A model generated the notes under the pieces. The model was not told the origin of the DNA and did no database searches. It worked only from the letters and a program-made list of their open reading frames with translations. A DNA stretch of 64,000 nt from Ceratorhiza oryzae-sativae (lineage: Eukaryota > Basidiomycota > Agaricomycetes > Cantharellales > Ceratobasidiaceae): the NCBI GenBank assembly GCA_030998015.1, contig JARWMV010000245.1, forward strand, positions 372,001 to 436,000, given 5' to 3'. The position numbers were made by a program, and so were the translations under genes. Below, one piece after another: positions 55,755-64,000 of this stretch (the stretch's first letter is position 1; each line of letters opens with the position of its first letter).

Positions 55755-55850
55755 GAAGCTGTTGTGGAGCTGTGGAATTTCACATCAAAGTTGAAATACA
55801 CCTTTGGTAAGCAGTCTGGAACATTCCATGAGTCAAATGATACATGTCAG
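55755..55850 (-). repeat. Diverged Gypsy-1 LTR fragment, inverted
   Basis: GTGGAATTTCACATCAAAGT and the following bases match the complement of the middle of the Gypsy-1 LTR with many changes. An older insertion of the same family in the opposite direction. Confidence 0.6.
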
Positions 55851-55855
55851 AGCTG

Positions 55856-56246
55856 ACAACCTGAACAATAAGGCCTAATGCTGGTGAGGTGAAGGCAGAC
55901 CTATGGGCTTGGTGGCCTGAGGTCAAGCTGCAACACCTAAGGGTGGATGTGCAGTGAAGGGAAGGGGTGTGACAACATGCAAGGAGGCTTAGAGGTGCAC
56001 TTGTGCTTAAGAGCACTGGGCAGGGACTAAGTGGTTTGGTGACCAACTCAGGTAGAAGGGGGTATCAACAGGAGGTCAAGTTCTGAGGCTTAAGGCTCTC
56101 AGACTCTCCCTTATATATTCAAAAGCAAGGCAGTACATGTGAAATAGGAAGCCCTATGTAAATCATACAATAATAGGAATGGTGCCACATCAACAGAATA
56201 TTCTGGAACACATCAACAATGGTCAACAACAACAAGGTCATGTGAT
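55856..56246 (-). repeat. LTR-3 copy, inverted
   Basis: On the minus strand it runs from TGCATCACATGACCTTGTTG to GGTTGTCA and carries the TATATAAGGGAGAGTCTGAG promoter block seen at 38036-38055. About 390 bp, strongly CpG-poor. Confidence 0.65.
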
Positions 56247-56261
56247 GCAGTCAATTATTCT

Positions 56262-58043
56262 TGTTACAGGTCAGGGTACACTTGAATATCTAGAGCTTAA
56301 ACAAATGTAGATATGTTAATATACACTAATTGTACTCAATACTTCTTAGACTAGAGTAAGAAGGCTCAAAGTAGTTGCAATGTGATCAAGTAACACTCAA
56401 GGTAGTCTAAATCTTTCACAGTGTAAACTGACTAATTTATAGGTATAAAGAGCAAGACTACTATGGTCAGGTTCCCTTAGATATCTTAAATGTAGTTCAG
56501 CCCTAGTTGCTTGGACTAACTGATACTAATCTTAATACTAGGCTTAAGCAATAGCTTATAGGATAGATGGTGGGCTGCCTAATGCATGTACTTCCTCAGC
56601 TACAGGTACTTAGATTTCCTCTAATAGCTGGTACTTAATGTCACACTCAATCAGGCAATATTGTATCCTTATATATCTCTGTATATAAGATACAATGAAT
56701 CAGACAGTATATAACTAATATGGTACTTTATTCCTCTGTACTAGTTATATAAGAAATCACACACAGACAAGAGAAATAGAAAGAGAAAAGAAACCAATAA
56801 CCAGTCTGGGTTGAGTAAGAGGAGGAGGGTGGTCTGGAAGGGCCTCAGAGGAGGTCCTTTTATACCCTGAGGAGGGCATTCCAGAGCCAAATAGATACAT
56901 GCATGCCAGTGCGATCATCAAAAGAGGGTACTGCTATACTTGGGGTACACCCTAGCCCAGTATAGGATAAGAGAGTAAAGACAGGGTGTGGATTGAAGGC
57001 ATTGATGCATCTGAGACCTGCTATTGGCTTGTAGATCATATTATCATAGTATATACATGTAATGAATGGAGGCTACATCTCAGTGAGTCATAAAGTGAGT
57101 CAGAGAAGCTTCTGGATCAATTTGGAAGGCTCTCCTGACTCACTGGAGTCATTAGATCTTGATTGATGGTCCAGTAAGATTCTAATGATCTTTGGGCCAT
57201 TCCGGCGCAAGGATCCAGTGGATCGCAACTATCTTCGGGCAGCAGATACCGCCAAAGATTAGCTATCGATAGAGCATAAGATCGCTTTGATAGCATAAGT
57301 GGTTGCCGAGATATGAGCAGTGCGATGTTGTAATCAATATCTCCTGATAAGAGGAAATATCGCAACCTCTGTATCTCTCTGAGATCTTATTGTAACAACT
57401 TAATAAAATATGCATTGGAAAGTGGGAAATTTGTACTATTTAATGGAACAGAAAATAGTACAATTTGGAGTGCATACAAATTCAATTATTTCACAAATTA
57501 ATTACAGAGGCATTGCTTGAGGTTGGCAGAGCAGACTAAAATAATAGAAAAATGTTAGTGATCCATAACAGGAATAAAGTACCACATTAGTTATATACTG
57601 TCTGAGTTGTTGTATCTTATATACAGAGATATATAAGGATACAATATTGCCTGATTGAGTGTGACATTAAGTACCAGCTATTAGAGGAAATCTAAGTACC
57701 TGTAGCTGAGGAAGTACATGCATTAGGCAGCCCACCATCTATCCTATAAGCTATCACTTAAGCCTAGTATTAAGATTAGTATCAGTTAGTCCAAGCAACT
57801 AGGGCTGAACTACATTTAAGATATCTAAGGGAACCTGACCATAGTAGTCTTGCTCTTTATACCTATAAATTAGTCAGTTTACACTGTGAAAGATTTAGAC
57901 TACCTTGAGTGTTACCTGATTGCATTGCAACTACTTTGAGCCTTCTTACTCTAGTCTAAGAAGTATTGAGTACAATTAGTGTATACTAACATATCTACAT
58001 TTATTTAAGCTCTAGATATTCAAGTGTACCCTGACTTGTAACA
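56262..58043. mobile_element. Long inverted-repeat element (foldback-like)
   Basis: Two arms of about 474 bp, 56262-56735 and 57570-58043, are inverted copies of each other, starting TGTTACARGTCAGGGTACAC at both outer ends. The 830-bp centre shows no coding frame of note. It could be a non-autonomous TIR transposon, a foldback element, or two LTRs in inverted order. I see no clear target duplication. Confidence 0.7.
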
Positions 58044-59022
58044 GTTTTGTTTTATGCACAACTACACTAGTTCTCATCTTTTTTGTTTTGTAATATGCTC
58101 ATTTTGTAGCTCAGATGTATGCCTCTCTAACACACATATGTGAAATATGCCATGTGGTCTGGCTCCTAAGTTGTGACTCAAATATTCTCACTCTTGGTTT
58201 TTTTTTTGATTGGTTTTGTGGGCAACTGTACTCAGCCAACCCTTGAAAATCTAGTTAGCACATGAGAATGCCCTCACTGTCTAAGTATGCTTCTGGGTGC
58301 TAATCAGATGCCAATAGCACCAGTAGCCTGTGCTAGTTCAGATCTAGTGAATGCTCAGCAGCATACTTAGACCTGTGGAGCTAGTATATGCTAGCTAGAT
58401 TTCTGGGGTTTGGCTGAGTAGATTGTGAGGGCTGTCCTTGATTGCCTCAAATGTGGTGTCATCAATAGCATCCTCCATACTGTGTTTTTCGAGCTAGATT
58501 TCTTTCTGGAGGTTTGAACAATTTTATAAAGCGAGCGTATACACTTATAAGCAGCTAGCAAACGATCTGACAAAATGACATGGGCGGTGAGGGTGGGGGG
58601 GAGCCAGAGGTAGTGACTTGAAATCAACCCCACCCTCGGAAATCTCACCTGTTTGCAAGCACTCATCTCGACCGAAAATACCCCGATTCAATTTATTCCA
58701 ATAATGCAAACTGTGGTAATTGAGCATTTTGAACGGCTTTTATTGCTTGTACCATGGCTAAATACAAGTGTGTTGACAAGTTTGCAACCCCATTAAGTTC
58801 ACTAGGCTTCGGATACGAATCCCACTGCCGATCGCTCGCTATCATAAGGACAAACGTGACCAAACGGTGCTTGGGTCCAAGCAGAGCCACGACTTGCGAC
58901 AGAAAAATGTCTCCCTGAATGATCCTTGATAGTACCATGTGGCTTGCACCCCGGAAGCAGATATCCGACCAGAAGGCCGGGGCTCAGAAACCTGCATCCA
59001 CGAACAGCTCTCACCCGGAAAG
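58044..59022. other. AT-rich repeat remnants, then promoter of eL29
   Basis: Up to about 58.4 kb the sequence looks like old transposon debris, with a poly-T run near 58197. After that the composition returns to that of host genes. No gene is seen; the last 200 bases should contain the eL29 promoter. Confidence 0.45.
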
Positions 59023-59353
59023 ATGGCCAAATCTAAGAAGTAAGTCGGGACAAGCGTTCTAGTTATGATTAAAATGGACTCACAAACAAAACTCTAGCCA
59101 TACCAATCATAACCAGAACAAAAAGGCGCATCGTAATGGGATCAAGAAGCCCAAAACGCATTACGCTGGATCGATGAAGGGGGTGAGTGAACTCGGTCCC
59201 GAGTTTGAGAGACGCTATTTAGCTCGTTTTGGCTGTACAGGTTGATCCCAAGGTATGAGAGGACTGGCCAGGCAGCGTGTCAAGTCTAATCGGTTTATTC
59301 AGTTCCGACGAAACCAGAAGTACGCACGAGCAGGCACAGTAGGTGTTGCATAG
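59023..59353 (+). CDS. RPL29: 60S ribosomal protein eL29
   Basis: Small basic protein of the cytosolic large subunit. Four exons: 59023-59039 (MAKSKN start), 59098-59182 (HTNHNQNKKAHRNGIKKPKT, then HYAGSMKG), 59241-59252 (VDPK only) and 59303-59353 (FRRNQKYARAGTVGVA, stop), 54 residues in total. The series SKNHTNHNQN...GIKKPK...SMKGVDPKFRRN is unmistakable. The third exon is a 12-nt microexon between 58- and 50-nt introns. Confidence 0.95.
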
Positions 59354-59571
59354 ACTTGCTTGAATCGTTCCCCAAAGCTGAATTCTATTCTAGCAAAAGG
59401 CTTTGGCTGAAAGAAAGGCAAAGGCGTGATTAACCAATTAACCTGGCGTTCTCCTACCCATCCTGTACCGCTTATGCCCTTCGCTATCGTTATGACATTC
59501 TTAGCCTCTTTTGCCGGAACACTGCCACTCGCGTGAAATACTGAAAAAGCAAGCCATTGCAAATATAATTC

Positions 59572-61993
59572 CTAATCATCGTCTTCGTCCATCACCTCAT
59601 TGTCTTCTTCCTCGCTCTCTGTAGCGGTCACCCCCTCCGTCGAACCTATCGGCTCTCTCTCCTTTCGAAGCGCAATCTCCAGCTCTGCAGCCTGCAGGAC
59701 ACAAAAGCTGATCAGTCTTATATAGAATTTGCGTCTAAACTACCTAACTGACCATTAACCGTTCCGGTGCGACTGGACGGCGGTTGCCCTTGGCCTTTCT
59801 TGGGTACTTTTTGCCTACGTTTGGCATCCCATTACGTGCAGCACTATTGGAGGCAGCCAAACCTCCCGGAACAAACAAATCCGCGCAGTCCTTGTCTGAA
59901 ATAACTTTGCCTTGCAGTAGGTTGAAGTGCTTACGCCGAACCACGGCTTTAATGAGAGCGAATTCGTGAGAGGTATACCAGCCGTCTGCGATCTAAGAAT
60001 CGAGAAAGCATTAACATTAGTTGATAAACCAGCGTATTGAATTACTCGCGTCTGGCTCCTTCCTTACAGACCGTTCATCATTGATCAAAGGCACGAGTAA
60101 CGAGTCGGTAATGTCGCACAATTGGAAAGACGCTGCCCCCGATCGAAGAGTTCGGCCGTCGAAGATATGTGACTCACGGTCACCTGCGGGAGGTCTATTC
60201 ATCCAATAGAATTAAGATATGATCAAACACGGAATGAACGATAACGCTTACTCTGCTTCGATCGGATTTTCGCGCCCAGCCCGGCGTTCCACTATGGATT
60301 TTCGACGAGCCTCCTCGTTTGCGGCGTTTCTGAAATACACACGCTGGTAACTTTTCAAGTGATCACAACGATTAGGGCAGGACCAAAACCCAAATAAAAC
60401 TCAGAACCACTCACAAGCGTGCATTTGGATCTTTTCTGGGGTCGTAGCCCAATCTCACCAGTGTATCACGCCACGCTCCATCATTGAATGTATATGAGAC
60501 AAGAGCGACATGTACTTTGATGCTAGGGAAATATTCGATTGCAGATAAGAATCTGACCCCCTGTTGAAATGATAGGCGTACTTGTTAAGCTCTCTCCCTT
60601 CGAGCGCGGGAAACTGATTTGCAAGAGCGACCCGACTCCATACTGGACGTTGTTGGAATTGCTAAAAGTAATATGTTTGGGTCGTCCTCTCATTCTGACT
60701 AAAGTCTAGCACTCACCTCTTGCAGTTTGGCGAGTAAATGCGGTTTTGCTTCGCCTTTGGCATCGATTATATGCTTGGGCGGCTCTGTCGGAACCTAAAT
60801 AACAAGAAATAGGTTGCGTTGAATTGATGGATTTAACTCTTGTCCACTGACCGTTTCATTCTCCCAAGAGATTGCAGCAGGAGCCATACTACCTTTCAAC
60901 CTATGCTTATGAATATAACGCCGTACCTCCTCGCCAGTTATAGGATCAACTGTCGAATGTATAACCGACATTGGGTTCTGTTTGAGACTTTCCAAATCGA
61001 GTTCATCAAGCAGCAGCCGAGATAGAAGAAATCGCATACTTGTACTGCTGTGGAATACTTTGACGCGAGAACAGTGGAGGTGGGATCAAGTTCAAGAGGC
61101 TCTTTAAACCGCCGATACTTTCACCAGACTGTCCAGAGTCCACATCCACATCCATACGGTCCGGATCTAGGGCGACAACGCCACGGGCTGGCTGAAGCCC
61201 TCCATATGGTTCTTCTAGAGGTTTAAAGTCAAATGATTGGATGGTATCGACTGGAGGGCGAGAATTAGACCAAACATCCGAGCAGCCTCATAACCATACG
61301 CACGGTCCAATCTTTCCATAGCGTGACGCATTTGAACAATGTAATCGCTCTCGTCAGGTTGGTACTGAAAGTCGGCCATACCTGGACAGGTTCATGAGTA
61401 CGTGTAGGCTTACACGAGTAGAAGAAAATCTCACTTCTAAATCGAACAGTTTTGGGTATAATGCCAAGGATCTCCGCCCTATACGTCCCAGCGGAAGGCA
61501 TGTTGGCCTTTTCTTTTCCTTTCCCTTTATCGGACATGCCCCCGCTCGAAACAGGGGGAAGAGAGGCACGAGCATCCGGATCCTGCCCAAAAGATTTCTT
61601 CTTCCGCCGAGTGACGACTTTGACTAGCAGCTTATTCGTAGATACAACATCACCAGTCACCGGATGCGCAAACGGATTGTCGGGCTGAAGTTTGAGTTCT
61701 AGGATACGTCCGCCTTCACCAAACGCACAATCCAGCGAATTTTGGCCGCCCAGAGTGCGAATAGCATGCTTAGTCGAAGATGGCTGTGATTGTACGTAGC
61801 CTGGATACTCTACGGCGTAGAAAAGATTTTGAGAGAATGAGGTGCGGTTTGTGTTAGAGGTTGAAGGCTGAGGTGGATCAAGTGGCGATCCTATAGCACC
61901 TTGTTGCTCTTCGTTTTCAGATTCTTCTTCTAGGCTTTGCGGAGGATCCTGAACAGCCTGCAGAGGAGATGAAGGTGGATTATCAGAGCTCAT
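59572..61993 (-). CDS. TFIIIC subunit Tau95 (TFIIIC subunit 5 type)
   Basis: Subunit of the RNA polymerase III factor TFIIIC that contacts the A box of tRNA genes (yeast Tfc1, fission yeast Sfc1, human GTF3C5). Eleven exons: 61435-61993, 61304-61381, 61040-61250, 60852-60987, 60717-60794, 60582-60661, 60415-60560, 60252-60329, 60046-60194, 59753-59985, 59572-59691; about 622 residues. Landmarks are FYAVEYPGYVQSQPSSTKHA, LELKLQPDNPFAHPVTGDVV, AEILGIIPKTVRFRSMADFQ, IPPPLFSRQSIPQQYN, the HTH-region QRPVWSRVALANQF, YTFNDGAWRDTLVRLGYDPR, ANGWYTSHEFALIKAVVRRK and an acidic tail. The 60582/60560 junction fits only if the GGGGG at 60557-60561 had one more G, probably an assembly error. Shares a 91-bp divergent promoter with Pkr1. 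Confidence 0.9.
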
Positions 61994-62084
61994 AAGGTCG
62001 GAGTCAAGCGCCAGACTTGCATAATTTCCAAATAACACTGTCACCCTGGTCAAGCGCGCTCAAGTCTTATTCTTATCCACCCTA

Positions 62085-62462
62085 ATGTCCACCGATCGAC
62101 AAACAGAGAACAAGGAAAATGAGACTTTTGAATCGGCAGTTCCTTCTATATTTTCAGAGATACTCAAACCTGGCTCATCTCGGCATCCCGTGTTTCTTAT
62201 GATCGTGGATGGCGCGTTGGCATTACTGCTGTCCGTCCTTCTGTCCTTGCTTTACCTAACGTCAGGAAATGTACATGTCATGGCGTTGATTGGGATTGAG
62301 TGCTGCCTGTGGGCAAGTATAAAATGGTAAGCCTACTTCCTTGTGATGTTCGATATTGCATTGCTAAAGCCACGTAGGTTTCTACATGAGCTGCGAAAAG
62401 TGCATGTACAGGAGGCTGCGGAGGGAGCAGATAGCCCGACGGAGTCCAAGAAAGAAAAATAA
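62085..62462 (+). CDS. PKR1: V-ATPase assembly factor Pkr1
   Basis: Small ER membrane protein that helps assemble the V0 sector of the vacuolar ATPase. Two exons, 62085-62326 and 62378-62462, 108 residues. The family block IFSEILKPGSSRHPVFLMIV leads into two hydrophobic helices (GALALLLSVLLSLLYLTSG and VMALIGIECCLWASIKWF). It ends in a charged tail (SPTESKKEK). The intron (GTAAGC...CACGTAG) is in phase. Confidence 0.88.
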
Positions 62463-62622
62463 AATGCTATTCGATATGCCACCCTGTATTCCTATCCGCA
62501 CTCACACCTATTTCACCGAGGCCGGTCCGAGCTTTCAGACCACTCACGCATCTGATTGGTGCTCTCTTGTGCTATGAGAAATACTGGAGGCACATTAGCT
62601 CATAATGATAAATCTAGCGAGA

Positions 62623-63354
62623 CTAATGCATACGCTGTCTTTCGGTCGTCTCGAGCCCTTGCCTAAACTCTTCCGACGCGTCGTTTCCTTGGCCTCCTCG
62701 TGTGCCAGACCCACCACCAAAGTACACCGCCTGATCCCAGATGTCCCCGATACGAGCGTTGAAAGTCTGCAAAACCCCGTAAATTATAATTAGCTATAAT
62801 GTAATGTAGACATTATACATACCTCCAGCAGCAACTTGGACAGCGACTCTCGTTGTTCATCCACAAGCCTTCGGCTCGCTCGATCAGAAATGCCGACACA
62901 CCAAGCGTCTAGGCCAACGTACCTACATCTCGGCTATCCCTCTCCCGAAATTATACCAATGACCAGTGCCTCCAACGAGGCCCGCAAGTCGGACGTTTCT
63001 AGTGTCTGCCTTGAGGGCACGTTGAACTCGAGAACCGAACGGCGCCGGGATATCAAAGTCGATCCACTCGCCTGCTAGGAGAGGCGGGACAAGCCAGAAT
63101 GGAATCGAGACCTCGCTTCCATCTTTAATCTTCAAAATTGTTATGAACTTGCCTGACCCAGAAATGCAGAACTACGCACGTCTTTCTCATGTCCTCCATC
63201 AATAAATCCCATATCTGGGACATCGAGTTTAAATTTAACCGTTAGCTTCTAGCACGATTCAGTTGGGTTACATAAATTTAATGCTGTGGTACATAGACGA
63301 GCGAACCTGGTTATCCGCAATCACAGAATCGATAGAGTAGTAGTCACTATCCAT
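62623..63354 (-). CDS. PSF3: GINS complex subunit Psf3
   Basis: Part of the GINS tetramer of the replicative CMG helicase. Exons 63307-63354 (MDSDYYSIDSVIADNQ), 63180-63248, 62927-63129, 62823-62874 and 62623-62766 give 171 residues. Signature segments are FKLDVPDMGFIDGG, EVSIPFWLVPPLLAGEWIDF, DIPAPFGSRVQRALKADTRN and HWYNFGRGIAEI, with a C-terminal EEFRQGLETTERQ. A stop directly after IAEM shows that the third exon must end before it; donor AT/GTAGGT restores the family sequence. Only 64 bases separate it from the divergent next gene, with CACGTG at 63382-63387 between them. Confidence 0.93.
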
Positions 63355-63418
63355 GGTGGTATGAAAGTGAATTGGCTGGATCACGTGTAGCAGTCTGCAC
63401 TCATTACAATCAACCATC

Positions 63419-64000
63419 ATGAATGCACTCAGGATTGCAACACAGCACCAGGTGCGAGCTCGCCGGCTTAATCTGATTGTGCATCTAGCCCGCCCGACTC
63501 GCACGTTTGCCTCGACATCAGCCCGTCGGGCGTCCGAAGATGCAGATTCGTTTATGGCGGGATTTAAGAACTCCCCGATCTTTAACCAGCTCGCAGACAA
63601 GCCCGAGGCGATTGCAGCACTGAGTGAGTCTCTAAGCCCCGCCTTTCATATCACAGTATAACATCGCTCGTACAGGCAGAATGGCTGAATATCTTAAAAA
63701 ACAGAGTAGGCCGCTGATACTGAAATGGGACTTGACGCGGTACTGAGAGATTTTCACTGTCAGATGTTGACTTTTCGACACCCCCATCCACTATGACAAT
63801 GTTCAAGTGAGCTCATGACGGCCGACAAACAATTGATCTTTGATCTTTGATGCCCCAGACTCGCGTCCGATTCCGAGTTTCGAGAACTTACTCGCCAGGC
63901 TATCGCAGAAATTCGGAACGCTGGTATCGATCTTAGAGCAGAGGTGCGCATATTCACCAGGCCACATCATCATTGTGCTAGATTAAACTATTGAACAGAA
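63419..64000 (+). CDS. Small mitochondrial protein of unknown function (3' end beyond window)
   Basis: The first exon 63419-63623 begins MNALRIATQHQVRARRLNLI, an arginine-rich amphipathic presequence typical of mitochondrial import, and goes on to FKNSPIFNQLADKPEAIAAL. Further exons are 63676-63705 (RMAEYLKKQ), 63764-63806 (VDFSTPPSTMTMFK) and 63859-63943 (LASDSEFRELTRQAIAEIRN). Phase holds across all of them, and a donor GAG/GTGCGC follows at 63944. I recall similar short, uncharacterised agaricomycete proteins. The gene runs off the window. Confidence 0.65.

Noticed and set aside
1..64000. CRISPR array, operon or bacterial features
   Set aside because: Spliceosomal introns, histone, Mediator and TFIIIC genes show nuclear eukaryotic DNA; no regularly spaced repeats were seen.

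Overview
The window reads as nuclear DNA of a basidiomycete (Agaricomycetes, most likely Rhizoctonia/Thanatephorus). The genes carry many 45-70 nt introns with GT(R)AGT donors and CTRAC branch sites. The family mix (DUF6533-type receptors, RTA1 proteins, F-box proteins) and the large Ty3/Gypsy load fit that group. The species call is inference; no rRNA marker is present. Many genes could only be read by joining exons by eye, so exon borders are predictions.

Layout. 1-1.2 kb: a truncated Nam8/Csx1-type three-RRM protein. 1.4-6.1 kb: gene-poor, with a relic of a receptor-like gene. 6.2-16.6 kb: a DUF6533-type membrane protein, mitochondrial ribosomal protein uL13m, an F-box protein, an Aim19-like membrane protein, and a very large WW-like/transmembrane protein spliced from ten exons. 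16.6-20.4 kb: no gene seen. 20.4-32.5 kb: a dense housekeeping block (RTA1 transporter, Rpr2/Snm1-like zinc ribbon, BTB protein, family X DNA polymerase with BRCT, Med11, CENP-A, tubulin cofactor A, Bcd1, Dre2). 33.4-58.0 kb: a nest of transposable elements. 59.0-64.0 kb: eL29, TFIIIC Tau95, Pkr1, GINS Psf3 and a small mitochondrial protein cut by the window edge.

The transposon nest can be peeled apart with target-site duplications. Gypsy-1 (+ strand, 33444-55682, TSD CAGTT) was hit in its reverse transcriptase by a third LTR family. That LTR was hit by Gypsy-2 (- strand, 38290-52863, TSD CCTTA). Gypsy-2 in turn carries a 3.3-kb Tc1/mariner-type element (TA TSD, 284-bp TIRs), a solo Gypsy-1 LTR and a hAT-type MITE. 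A second copy of that MITE sits in the Gypsy-1 protease. Both Gypsy elements appear to self-prime reverse transcription in the Tf1/sushi manner.

The most unusual part is a 3.8-kb block inside Gypsy-2 between the integrase and the 3' polypurine tract. It encodes a rolling-circle Rep with an HUH endonuclease and a P-loop helicase, resembling gemini/genomovirus-type (CRESS-DNA) Rep. It also holds an intron-bearing Cys-rich ORF on the opposite strand, a further 273-codon ORF, a ~132-bp direct repeat and a tRNA-like Pol III promoter.

Several conserved, probably essential genes (CENP-A, Tau95, Med11, Nam8, Pol X) each need one or two single-base corrections, mostly in short G/C runs. Assembly indels are the simplest explanation. 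Three GC-AG introns, several microexons and a recurrent CACGTG motif close to gene starts are further traits of the window.
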